64,000 nt of DNA, from NCBI RefSeq assembly GCF_036850765.1, contig NC_089495.1:209672347-209736346 (forward strand), read 5' to 3'. Below are positions 23,401 to 41,910 of the stretch, in pieces (the stretch's first letter is position 1; each line of letters starts with the position of its first letter). This stretch comes from Saccopteryx bilineata. Taxonomy: Eukaryota; Chordata; Mammalia; Chiroptera; Emballonuridae. Both the position numbers and the translations under genes were made by a program. The notes beneath the pieces are model-generated. The model was not told where the DNA came from. It saw only the letters and a program-made list of their open reading frames with translations, and did not search any database.

Positions 23401-26400
23401 GAAGGAGGACACCGGGGCCTCTGCAGGAGGGAAGGGGCAGCAGGGGTGGCCTGTCGAGCAGACAGTCAGAGTCCTGAGCCCAGGGTAGGGGCCCCGGAGG
23501 GTGACCGGCAGGCCCTGCCCTGAGAGGAGGTGCAGGTGGACGTCAGGACGTGCACCAGGAGAGGAAGCTGCCCGGTGGAGAGCGGACCACCCCTGGAGAG
23601 GTAGTGAGTCCCGCCCTGCAGGGTTGGGCTCAGAGGCCCAGGGAGCAGCCCTGAGAGGCCTCTCAGGCTCATTTCCTCGGGTAAATTTCCCAGGGGTGCC
23701 TGGCGTTCCTGCACGCTTGGGATCTCATTTGTAGAACCTGGGGCAGCAGCGTCCCCAGGAGGCACGGGCTGGAGGCCTGGGGCCGCTGGGGGCTAGCCCT
23801 GTGGCACGGGCAGCACTCACACGCCCTGTCCCCCCCGAGCCCCCGGCCCAGCTCGCTCCTCCAGTTAACTCCAGGCCACTGCTCGCTCCTTCAGTTAACT
23901 CCGGGTCACTCACTGCAGGGACAGTGCCGTCCCCGTCAACCGTGCTGAGAATCTGCGCCCAGTTGGTTTCACAGATGTTCATATGTGACTTCCTTCTACC
24001 TTCCCTTCTTGTGAGTGTTTCACAGATACAGCTCGGCCAGGTGGGCAGCACTATTATCTCAGTTCACAGGGGGGAGACGGAGGGACAGAGTGGGGGAGGG
24101 GGAGCCGAGATGCCCCCAGCCCGCTCCCCCCGCACAACGGCTCCTGCACTGTTTCTCAGGGCTCCCTTTCTGAACGCAGGGCACTCAGAGCCAGGAGGAG
24201 AAACCACTGTTTAGACACTGTAGTGTCCGATAAACTTCCTTTACTTTGTAACTGCAGAAACACCAGCCACAGAGGGGCTCCTGTCTGAGGTCTCAAGACC
24301 ACCTAGACTGAGTGAGGGGTCCAGGGAAGGGGCTGTTGTACATGGGGTCAGATTATCTGAGACCAGGTGGCCCCCACTGAGGTGACCAGTCTTCTATATC
24401 CAGTACCTGACAGGGGCAAGTGCCAATGACTTTGAACCCCTGGAGCCCCTGGAGGGAGCATGGCTCTGCCCATACCCTGACTTGACTTGAGACCTCTTAG
24501 ACCACAGAGGAGACCCTGGGCTGCTGCAAGCTGTCCAGTGCAGGGCTCTGTTAGGCAGCCCCACAGGAGAGAGAAGAGGAGAGGAGAGGAGAGGAGAGAA
24601 GAAGTGAGGGGAGGGGAGCGGAGGGGAGGGGAGAAGAGAGAAGAGAGAAAGGGAGGGGAGGGGAGAGGAGAGAAACGGTGGGGAGGGGAGGGGAAGCGCA
24701 CATCATGACATAATGCTGCAGGAGGGGCGCAGGGAGCTCCTGAAAGCCTGTACTGACCCAGCTAACAGCCCAGAACCCAGACTGCTCGTGCATATTAAGC
24801 CCTGAAATGAAAAGTCCTGGGAGTACAAGGGTCCCAATGACTCATTCATTGAGCAGGAAAAGCTGCTCTATCTGAGCCCTAAGTGTGAGACACAAACTCC
24901 CTGCAGGGGACCGAGCTGTGAACTCTCCCTGCGTAACCTGGTTGTCACCGGGGTCTCCATGCACCTGGCCCAGCCACTGCCACCCTTGCTGAGCCCTGGA
25001 CACCCATCGGAGCTCACAGTAGCCCCTCAGGCAGGAGTGCTTAACACAAGTCCATTTCACGGAGGAGCAGACAAAGGCTTAGGGAGCCTGTGCCACCTGC
25101 TCAAGGAACATCAAGGTCACACAGCCTCTGAATGGAGGAGCCAGGAGCCCACCCGGGTCTGTTCCCAAAGCCTGGGCCAAACCCTCGCACTCGTGACACC
25201 ATGTCTGGGAAGAGAACCACAGAATTCTCTCCATTTCTAAAAAACAACAGACCCTTGAAGTCTAAAGCCAGTAGCTAGCAGCCACCTTCCCGCACTCAGT
25301 GGCAACTCCGCCTAGGCCTGGGGAGCAGAGAGACACGGACAGTCCCCATCCTGGGGGCCTGCCATCTGTCAGGCAAGGGGCAGTGACCCCCAGACACAAG
25401 GGCAAGGCCTGAGCTTGGCTGCAGAGCCCGAGGAGGGACACCAGTCTGCACAGGCAGGTGCAGCCCTGGAGGGCAGAAAGGACATCTGTGTGGGTGTGTG
25501 AAGGCCAAGTAGGAGAGGCCAGGGTGGAGGGAGGCAGGACTGCAGTGGGTGTGGCGGGAAGGCCCGCAGCACCGGCTCTAACCACATCCCACCCTGTCCC
25601 TGTCCCTGTCCCCGTGTCCCCAAGCTCAGCCCTCTTTAGAAAAAGGCAGTGGTGCCTCTCCTGCCAGCACAGCTCCAGGGTACAGCCCACAACATGGGCG
25701 CCCAAACTGTTTGCTGAACAGACACCTAAAACGACACACGACCTGTCCAGTCCTCACACCTCGAGAGGAGGTGTGCAAAGTGTTCTGGCTGCAGCCTCCC
25801 GGCCCAAAGGCCCTTTGGAGAGCCCCATCTCCCTGATCTGCCCGAGGATCGGGGCTGGAGGTGGCCTCAGGGCAGCCGGGATGACCTCCACCTTTGGACT
25901 CCAGGGGACGGCTGGCACCTTTGCAGGGCTCTGCACTCACTCAGCCCCTCCCACATACCTCCGGGGCCAGCTTCAGCCTCGCCCACCTGCCTGGCATCTC
26001 TGTCCTGCAGACTCAGGCCAAGCAGTGGTCTTGGAGAAGGGACTGTGCCAAACAGGGGAGCCTGGGAGCCCAGGAACATGTCACTCCTCAGGGTGGGGGC
26101 TGTGGGCAGGGGTCCCCTAGGGTCCAGAGATAGGGACCAAGGAGGCAGGGTCTCTGGATCTACCCCCCTCCCCGGGGGCTGTGGGCAGGGGCTACTCTGG
26201 GATGGGCTGAGGGGTCCAAGAGATGGAATCAGGGCAGAGGAGTAACTGCCCACCTGGGATGTGACAGGGCCAGGGACGCAGAGCTCAGCGGGAACGGGGA
26301 GGTACCAGGGCACCAGGGACAGGTAACGGAGGTGCAGGGGATGGCGGTGTGGCCTGGTGCAGAGACTCTGGGGCTAGATGTCACAGTGCAGGGTCGCCCC

Positions 26401-27265
26401 TGGTCCGCAGGGTGACAGGGAGGGGCCTTTGGGAGTCTGATGTCCATGGCACCGATAACAGTGGCCCAGGAGGGGGTGTGTCCAGAGCTGACAGGGCTTT
26501 GCAACCTGGGGGCCCATGAAGGCTGCGGGAACCCCGATACGGGCATGGACAAGGCTGAGAGCACCTTACCCCCCACCCAGGGGCTGGCAGGATGAAGGGA
26601 GCCATGACCCTCTGTCTCGGGACGGACAGGGCCGGAGAAAAGCCCGTGTCCAAGCGGTGGACAGAGAGAGCCCCAGGCGCCGGGCCCTGACGTCTCTCAG
26701 GCTGACGGAGCCCAGGACGTCCCAGCTCTGCGTCTGGGGGGGTCGCAGGGATCAGGGTCACCTCTTGCTCCCCAAGTCCTGGCTGACGGCGTCCCAAGCC
26801 GGTGTCATGGGCGGACGGGACCCCCGGGGGGACCCTGCTCCCCACGTCCCCGGCCGAGGGGCCCCCCGGGCCCCGGGCCCCGCCCACTCACCTCTGGCGC
26901 TGCGCGTCCAGGCCGAGGCCGGCGGGCGCCGGCGCGGGGCTGAGCAAAGCCTGGGGCGCCGAGGCCCGGCCCGCGGCTCCCGGCGCGGCGGGGGGCGCAG
27001 ATTCGGGCCCCGGGGGCGGCGGCGGCGGCGGCGGCGCGGGCGGCTCGCGGGCCTCGGAGGGCGGCGGCGGCGGCAGCTGGGGGTTCTCGCCGACCCGGCC
27101 CAGGTTCGGGGGCCGCCCGTCCAGGGAGATGTTGTTGAGAAAGAAGAGCGCGGCCTGGCGGCGCCGCGAGTCCCCGCGCCTCCGCAGCGTTGACGCCGGG
27201 GCCCTGGCTGCGGGCCCGGGGCCGGGGGACGGGCCCGGGGCTCCACCCGCCGCGGCCGCGGCCAT
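17477..27265 (-). CDS. CABLES2: CABLES2, Cdk5 and Abl enzyme substrate 2
   Basis: Ten coding exons on the minus strand: 27265-26892, 23258-23187, 23072-22980, 22019-21942, 21605-21497, 20339-20174, 19580-19477, 19111-19005, 18225-18021, 17617-17477. Phases agree throughout; total 1449 bases, 482 residues plus stop, close to the roughly 478 I recall for human. Exon 1 encodes an Ala/Pro-rich N-terminus and [17 protein letters not shown]. Exon 3 encodes [16 protein letters not shown], exon 4 [20 protein letters not shown], exon 7 [19 protein letters not shown]. Exons 8-10 (about residues 333-482) form the C-terminal cyclin-like domain, with [18 protein letters not shown], ending [14 protein letters not shown] proteins link Cdk5/Cdk2 and Abl-family kinases. 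Intron 5 uses a GC donor (AAG then GCAAGA). Minisatellites abut the donors of exons 3, 5 and 6. Confidence 0.95.
17618..18020 (-). repeat. CABLES2 intron 9 with degenerate GC-box repeat
   Basis: The donor-proximal 170 bases (about 17840-18012) consist of imperfect 30-40 base units carrying GGGGCGGGGCC, each a consensus Sp1 GC box. The repeat starts about 10 bases after the exon 9 donor. The remainder of the intron is unique. Confidence 0.75.
19955..20170. repeat. 36-bp minisatellite at the CABLES2 exon 6 donor
   Basis: Six units with a period of 36 bases (CCTGGTCAGGGTGGCTGCC near 19980, 20016, 20052, 20088, 20124, with a variant at 20160). On the transcript strand the first unit starts three to four bases after the exon 6 donor at 20173. 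The other end is about 375 bases from the exon 7 acceptor. Confidence 0.95.
20650..21487. repeat. Two-form minisatellite in CABLES2 intron 5
   Basis: Tandem units share TGACCGTGTGTGCTGTCGTC and GCTCTGTGCCCG. Units near 20.7-20.87 kb are about 46 bases; those nearer exon 5 are about 55-66 bases with an added CCCGCCCCCTGCCCGTCTGC segment. The array begins about 10 bases inside the intron after the exon 5 GC donor and ends about 310 bases before exon 6. Confidence 0.93.
21495..21496 (-). other. GC splice donor of CABLES2 intron 5
   Basis: The exon 5 frame requires the junction after GGAAAG at 21497; the intron then begins GCAAGA. The match outside the +2 position is strong, as is usual for GC-AG introns. 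No GT nearby preserves the frame into exon 6 (VVSYAKF). Confidence 0.85.
22481..22980 (-). repeat. Minisatellite made from the CABLES2 exon 3 end and its donor
   Basis: Ten units of 51-57 bases, the first being the genuine exon end. Each carries a copy of the last 23 bases of exon 3 (encoding QYDTKNS plus two bases) followed by the donor GTAC, at about 22977, 22917, 22860, 22804, 22748, 22694, 22641, 22590, 22535 and 22481 (plus-strand coordinates of the donor side). Between copies is a G-run/C-run spacer ending CCCCACCCCAG on the transcript strand, which resembles a 3' splice site. Two copies carry one substitution (AATAGCAG for AACAGCAG). Confidence 0.95.
23259..26885 (-). other. CABLES2: CABLES2 intron 1
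   Basis: Between the exon 1 donor (26891) and exon 2 acceptor (AG ending at 23259). It holds a three-unit 20-base repeat of CTCAGGACACGGAC near 23278-23335, a short tandem duplication around 23855-23912 (GTTAACTCC words) and the purine tract at 24565-24700. No other exon is supported. Confidence 0.75.
24565..24700. repeat. GA-rich purine tract
   Basis: About 135 bases of GAGAGG/GGGGA words with only a few pyrimidines on the plus strand, in CABLES2 intron 1. Such polypurine tracts can form triplex (H-DNA) structures. Confidence 0.85.
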
Positions 27266-27700
27266 CCTCGGACTGAGCCCGCGGGCCGCCCGCCGCCGCC
27301 GCCGCCGCCCGCGCGCAGGCGCCCACGCTCGCCGCCCATTGGCCGCGGTGCGCCCTCATGCAAATAAGTCGCCGTCGCGGCCGCCCATTGGTCAGCGCGG
27401 CACCGTGGGCGGGCCGCAGGGCTCGGGGGGTGTTAAGGGGCGGGGCTCGGAGGTGGTGGTCGGGGTTTGAGGGCGGCTCCCCTGGGTCTTAGAGGCGGTT
27501 TCTGTGTTGCTCCAGGAGGGACCGGGAGCAGCGCGTCTCCTGCGCCCGCGCCCCTGCAGGGCCTGACCCGGAGCTGAGCGACAGCTCGAGCCCCCGGCTC
27601 GGAAGCTGGGCTCTTGCTGGGCTGCGGCGTCCGTGGTCAGTCTCCGTCGAGCCTGCGTCCTTAGGCTCCAGCGCACTTCCTCGCGGGGTGTGTGCCCCGC
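26750..27700 (-). promoter_or_regulatory. CABLES2 CpG-island promoter
   Basis: Dense CpG across exon 1 and upstream. Upstream of the ATG are a perfect octamer ATGCAAAT (27358-27365) and two inverted CCAAT boxes read on the minus strand (ATTGG at 27338-27342 and 27387-27391). (CCG)n-like runs occur near 27290-27310. No TATA box was seen. Confidence 0.75.
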
Positions 27701-28460
27701 GCGGGAGCTGAAGCTGGGCCACCTGCCGTGTGGGAGGCCCTTCAGTTTGCAGACTGCCATCTCTTTGTCCTTTCGAGGCTCCCCAGCATGCATGGCCGGC
27801 GGTGCCACCTGACCTCTCCCGTTGACTGAACAAGAGACCGAGGGTCTGAGGGGAGAAGCGTCTGGAATGGCAGGCGGTTTGGGCAGCCCTGTCCTGCCCT
27901 CAGCCGCCAAGTGACCTGGACCTCCGGTTCCTCTTCTGTACCTGGGTCCCCTGACTTTAGCGCCCGCCCGTGGCTTCAAGCTCAGGGGCTGCCCTCTGGA
28001 ACCCCGCAGCTCCCCCCCCCCCCACCCCCGTGGGCTTACTTATTCTTCCAGCGGGGACAGCTATTTCAACCTCAGGCTTTGTCGGAATGAAGCGCCCGCA
28101 GGGGACATCACCAGTGCTGGTCTGCCCCTGCAGGAAGCCAGGCAATTTGCTGTTTGTTTATGTAGCTCAGTGAGCTCCTCTGCATGTGCTGGCTGTTGCC
28201 TGACACGGGCCTGGTGGCTCGAGAGCTCCCGTCGGAGTGGAGGAGGCGGGGCAGTGGGGGGTGGGGTGGGTGAACAGTCATGGCCCCAGGTGCTAGCCCA
28301 CCTTTCAGCTCGGCATGTTCCCTCCTAGTGACTATTTGCCAGCACAGGCAGGCTGGCCTGTGCCCAGCCTACCCTCTTTCCCTCCGCCCTTCCACATTGC
28401 CCTTGAGCCTTCACAACGAAGACCGGCAAGTCGGGTGTGAATGGAGCACACAGGTCCTGT
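27701..28460. other. Intergenic between CABLES2 and RBBP8NL
   Basis: Unique sequence including a C-run near 28013-28026. No exon is supported. Confidence 0.5.
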
Positions 28461-28494
28461 TTTATTTGATTTGGGGAGACTCAAATCAAATAAA
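28461..28494. terminator. Palindromic two-strand poly(A) signal
   Basis: TTTATTTGATTTG (28461-28473) and CAAATCAAATAAA (28482-28494) are perfect 13-base inverted repeats with an 8-base loop. AATAAA therefore occurs on both strands (plus 28489-28494, minus 28466-28461). It lies downstream of RBBP8NL on the minus strand and is a candidate for that gene's 3' end; another minus-strand AATAAA is at 29101-29096. Confidence 0.55.
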
Positions 28495-30876
28495 GCTGGG
28501 AGGTTTCATGTGCACGTGTGCCAGGCCTGCACCCCAGTTTGCCCCAGGCCTCACCCAGTCCAGTCATTGCCCCGTGTCCTGCCTTTGTCCTGGAAGGGAC
28601 AGTCCTCAAACTTCCTGTGTAGGGAAGTTGCCCCACAGAGCTTCTCAAGCCCTGATCGGGTGGCTCTGGGATGGGCCCAGGAGCCTGTTTAAACTCCTTT
28701 CCTGGAGGCCTCTGAGACACACCTTCTTTCAGTGACGACAGCCAAGGAGGCACAATAACCTGAATGCTGAAGCTGGAATCCTGGGTGGGCCGCCCTGCCG
28801 AGGGCTGACCAGTCAGTGGCAGATGTGCGGCCAGGGACTTGGGGTGCCAGTGAGAAGGGGCTGTGTGTATGTGTGTGTGTGTGTGTGGGGGGGGACTGTG
28901 CACACTATCCGTTCTGTCTCCTGGATGTCCCCAGAGGGAGTCCTTTCCCTGAAATGCTCTGCTCGGTTTTGCTCCTGCCCTCCTGTAAGGGAGTCATCTT
29001 TCTGACCCTGGAGGCATTTAAGTCACCTGCCCAGGCGGAGGTCAGCCCAGCTGACCCCAACCCCAGTAGCCACACACGCCATCCTTCTTTGCACCTTTAT
29101 TCTCCCAGCGCCCGGGTGGGGGGGACCCTCACTGTGAAAGTGCTGCACCACGGGCCTGCCCACCCGCGGGCCAGCCTTCCCTCCGTGTGTGTCCTGGGCC
29201 TTCCTGCGCCCTCAACGCGCAGCGCCTGATTGTGGGGTTCCACAAGGGGGCGCTCAAGACCGCCGCCGCTTGCAGCTCCGTGCTGGTCATGAAAAGGCTG
29301 GTCTGAGCCCGGGGCCCTCGGAGTTCAGGATGCCATTGGAGTCTGGGAGGGTGGGAGGGGGCTGGGGGCGTTGCCCAGTAAGAGCAGTCCGTGTGCTGCA
29401 GGGGTGGGGCTGGGCTGGGGTTTGGGGATTCCTGCTTCCTGTGCCTTGGAACCCCTGCACCCCACGAGGGAGCAGGTACCATGGAGAGGGCAGGGCTGGC
29501 GGCTCCAGCAGGTCAGTCTCAGGAGAGGTGGAGATGGAATGGTTTGAAAGGCCGGCTAAGGACTCCCTCTCGGCCTTCTCAGCACCTCTCGAGAATGTGG
29601 CCAGGACCCAGTTCCCTTTCCCCTGAGCTAGGCTGGGCTGGTTGTGTGGACGGTCCTGGCATTGGGCAGATGGTGGGCAGGCCGTGGTGCCCTGGGCACA
29701 GCATGATAGGTCTCCTCCCAGCAATAGCAGCTGTCCTCGGGGTCCTGAGGTCCTGGGCCTCTCGGCTGTCATCAAGGGCTCCCCTGGGGGTCCTTCTCCC
29801 TCAGGATGGCTTCTTGGAGGCTGGGGGAATGGGCTGAAGTTAGACTGAGATGCATGGCGGTGGTGGTGTGTGTCCTTCCATGAAACGACATGTGTCTCTC
29901 CCAAGGCCTTGAGGGCATGGGTATTTGAAAGTCCACACTTGTCCTGACATCAACGGGCACTGGAGCCGCAGTGACCTGATTGGACGGTGAACCCTTGGGG
30001 GTTTGGTGGGAGATTGGAGCCCCTCCCCTGGAGCGTGACCCTGAAGCTGACCCAGTGCTGGAGTCTCCCTCGCTGCTTTGGAGAGCGCCCGGCACATTTT
30101 GGGAAATGCTCTCGGAATCCTTGAGACTCTTGGCTGGGTGCCTTCAAGCAGGGCCCACCGGCCAGGGCGTCAGGTCCCTGGGACTCTTGCAGGAAGGACC
30201 TGCCAGTGGGCTGGGCCCCAGGTCTGTCTCTGATGCAGAACCAGGATCAGACCTGGGTGAGAACCAGGTTGGAATCCTGACCTCACGTACCAACTTTGTG
30301 ACCTGGGCAAGTTCCCTCACCTCTCTGTGCCTCAGTTTCCCCACCTACAAGACTACAAGATCCATCGTGGGAGGCAGGGTCTTGAGGCCCAGAGGCAGTG
30401 GTGACCTGGGGCTGCTGTCTCCACAGGCACAAGCTGTAAGGGTGCTGCCCGTGGTGCTGAGCCATGTGGTGCCCTTGTCTGGCACATTAGCGGTGCTGGC
30501 CACAAGCTGGGCAGAGGCACTGTTCTCAGTGGCCACCAGTGTGGCATTGGGATGAGGGTTGCCGGTGTATGCTGGGGAGCTCCTGCCTGCGCTGGCGGCC
30601 CAGGTGGGAGGAACAGGCTAGGGGGGTAGCGGCTCAGAGGGCAGGGTGGAGCAAACACCTGCACACCCCTGTGGGCCACGCCCGCCACACAGTTTCCAAA
30701 TAGTGCTCAGCAGGAAGTGCCTCAAAATCAGACAGGTGCACTGGCCTCCTCCACGGGTGCCCGAGCAAACACAGGCCTCGGTCACCTTCCTGGCAACAAT
30801 GGTGCATTGTGGTGGCCACAGCCCAGCCCGCCCAGTGGCGGACCTGCTTGGACAAACACCTGGGCGGTATCCCTGA
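28495..30876 (-). other. Probable RBBP8NL 3'UTR and downstream flank
   Basis: No coding exon is seen below the proposed stop codon. A (GT)n run lies at 28863-28888. Minus-strand AATAAA signals are at 29101-29096 and 28466-28461. How much of this is transcribed cannot be told from sequence. Confidence 0.5.
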
Positions 30877-39043
<8,167 letters not shown>

Positions 39044-39714
39044 CTGTGGAGCATGAAGGGGGGAGAGGGGGTGCGTTGGCTTGAGAAGGGGCCTGGGGGG
39101 CCGCAGGCTCTGGTCATAGGCCACTGTCCGGAGAGGAGATGAGCGCTGGCCCTGTGGGTGTTGGTGGGGATGTCCTGTCCTGTGGGCCACCCCACACTAG
39201 CCCCACTGGGTCATGTCCTCACTGAGGACCCAGTGGGGTCACCTTCACTGTCCTGCTCTCAGCATGCGTTCTCTAGGGGAACTTGGAGTGGACAGAGGGG
39301 ATGGGGCCTGTCCACTTCATCGCCACCACCTAATTCTGGTCTCACCGCAAAGCAGGTCCCCCTCTTTCCCAGCTCCTACCCCCCCATCTGCAGTCTGTGG
39401 TTGCAGACTGGCCCCAGGCCTGGGAGAGGGTGGGCCACCGGTCAGGAGCCTCCGCTGGGCCACCGGTCAGGAGCCTCCGCTGGGCCGGGCCGGCAGTGGC
39501 TTGGGGCGCCCATGACCTGCTCTGTGAACCCATTAGCCGGTTGCAACATGCAGAGCCCTTCTGCGGACGTCTCTCTTCCAGTTCCTTCTGTGAGGGGTCG
39601 GGGCGCTGCTGGCTGCTGGGCGCCCGGGGGCCCCCAGCGCTCAAGCCTCAGTGCAGGGGAGGGGGGCACTCACTCAGGCTGGCTGCGTGCATGCCCTGGG
39701 CCCGCAGTGTGCTG
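39044..39714 (-). other. RBBP8NL 5'UTR intron, proximal part
   Basis: Upstream of the AG acceptor at 39044. It contains a bulged hairpin at 39201-39238 and a short 27-base tandem duplication at 39435-39490 (GGGCCACCGGTCAGGAGCCT). No exon is supported. Confidence 0.5.
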
Positions 39715-40312
39715 GGTGTGCATGCACGTGTTCTGTGTGTATGTGCGTGCGTGCACGTGATCAGTGTGTATGTGCGTGCGTGCACGTGTTCTGTGTGTAT
39801 GTGTGTGCGTGCACGTGTTCTGTGTGCTGGGTGTGCGTGCACGTGTTCTGTGTGTATGTGTGTGCGTGCACGTGTTCTGTGTGCTGGGTGTGCGTGCACG
39901 TGTTCTGTGTGTATGTGTGTGTGTGCACGTGTTCTGTGTGCTGGGTGTGCGTGCACGTGTTCTGTGTGTATGTGCGTGCGTGCACGTGTTCTGTGTGCTG
40001 GGTGTGCGTGCACGTGTTCTGTGTGTATGTGTGTGTGCACGTGTTCTGTGTGCTGGGTGTGCGTGCACGTGTTCTGTGTGCTGGGTGTGTGTGCACGTGT
40101 TCTGTGTGTATGTGCGTGCGTGCACGTGTTCTGTGTGTATGTGTGTGCGTGCACGTGTTCTGTGTGTATGTGCGTGCACGTGTTCTGTGTGTATGTGTGT
40201 GCGTGCACGTGTTCTGTGTGTATGTGCGTGCGTGCACGTGTTCTGTGTGCTGGGTGTGCGTGCACGTGTTCTGTGTGCTGGGTGTGCATGCACGTGTTCT
40301 GTGTGTGTGTGC
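39715..40312. repeat. GT-rich minisatellite (GTGCACGTGTTCTGTGTG units)
   Basis: Roughly 20 units alternating a TATGTGCGTGC form and a CTGGGTGTGCGTGC form, each with GCACGTGTTCTGTGTG. Alternating purine-pyrimidine sequence dominates. Apparent Cys/Val-rich or His/Thr-rich proteins are repeat translations. Confidence 0.95.
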
Positions 40313-40594
40313 GCGTCAGGGGCACTGAGGCCCGGCACGCCCCATGCCCACCTCGGGTCTGAAGACTCGGGGTGCTAACTTTGACCCTGGGTCCGCATTT
40401 CCTGAGACCGCCCCAAGCCCCCTGCACCGCTGCTGCAGGGGTGAGGTCTGCTGCCGCCAGTTCTCTGGAGCCCTGAGTCTCACAATGAACGGAGTGAGTC
40501 CCGTCCTGCCTGCCTGGGTCCAGACCCCAACCCTCTTTCATTCTGTGTCTGGCCTCCAGTCCAGCGGGGGCAGCCCCTCCTGGTCCTTAGCCCG

Positions 40595-41910
40595 AGGAGA
40601 CCACGGGGGTGCCGCTGGACCCCAGCAAACCGACGGCCAGTCTCCTGTGACTCCTGAGCCCTCTCCTGCTGGCCTCCCGCACGGACCCCCCAGGAGACCA
40701 CGGGGGTGCTGCTGGACCCCAGCAAACCAACGGCCAGTCTCCTGTAACTCCTGAGCCCTCCCCTGCTGACCTCCCGCACGGACCCCCGAGGAGACCACAG
40801 GGTGCTGCTGGACCCCAGCAAGCCGACGGCCAGTCTCCTGTGACTCCTGAGCCCTCTCCTGCTGGCCCCCCGCACGGACCCCTCAGGAGACCACGGGGGT
40901 GCCGCTGGACCCCAGCAAACCGACGGCTAGTCTCCTGTGACTCCTGAGCCCTCTCCTGCTGGCCTCCTGCACGGACCCCCGAGGAGACCGTGGGGTGCCG
41001 CTGGACCCCAGCAAACCGACGGCCAGTCTCCTGTGACTCCTGAGCCCTCTCCTGCTGACCTCCCACACGGACCCCTCAGGAGACCACGGGGGTGCCGCTG
41101 GACCCCAGCAAACCGACGGCCAGTCTCCTGTGACTCCTGAGCCCTCTCCTGCTGACCTCCCACACGGACCCCTCAGGAGACCACGGGGGTGCCGCTGGAC
41201 CCCAGCAAACCGACGGCTAGTCTCCTGTGACTCCTGAGCCCTCTCCTGCTGGCCTCCTGCACGGACCCCCGAGGAGACCGTGGGGTGCCGCTGGACCCCA
41301 GCAAGCCGACGGCCAGTCTCCTGTGACTCCTGAGCCCTCTCCTGCTGGCCCCCCGCACGGACCCCTCAGGAGACCACGGGGGTGCCGCTGGACCCCAGCA
41401 AACCGACGGCCAGTCTCCTGTGACTCCTGAGCCCTCTCCTGCTGGCCTCCCGCACGGACCCCTCAGGAGACCACGGGGGTGCCGCTGGACCCCAGCAAAC
41501 TGACGGCCAGTCTCCTGTGACTCCTGAGCCCTCTCCTGCTGGCCTCCCGCACGGACCCCTCAGGAGACCACGGGGGTGCCGCTGGACCCCAGCAAACTGA
41601 CGGCCAGTCTCCTGTGACTCCTGAGCCCTCTCCTGCTGGCCCCCTGCACGGACGGCCAGTCTCCTATAACTCCTGAGCCCTCTCCTGCTGGCCCCCCGCA
41701 CGGACCCCTCAGGAGACCACGGGGGTGCCGCTGGACCCCAGCAAACCGACGGCTAGTCTCCTGTGACTCCTGAGCCCTCTCCTGCTGGCCTCCTGCACGG
41801 ACCCCCGAGGAGACCGTGGGGTGCCGCTGGACCCCAGCAAACCGACGGCCAGTCTCCTGTAACTCCTGAGCCCTCTCCTGCTGCCCTCCCGCACGGACCC
41901 CTCAGGAGCC
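40595..41910. repeat. 97-bp minisatellite with higher-order structure
   Basis: About 13 units of 97 bases containing GGACCCCAGCAAACCGACGG and CTCCTGTGACTCCTGAGCCC. Variant bases recur every third unit in part of the array: GGCTAGTCTCC at 40925 and 41215, 290 bases apart, and again at 41751. One unit near 41640-41665 is truncated. Confidence 0.95.

Noticed and set aside
39397..40541. Cys/Val-rich and His/Thr-rich open frames
   Set aside because: Direct translations of the GT-rich array.
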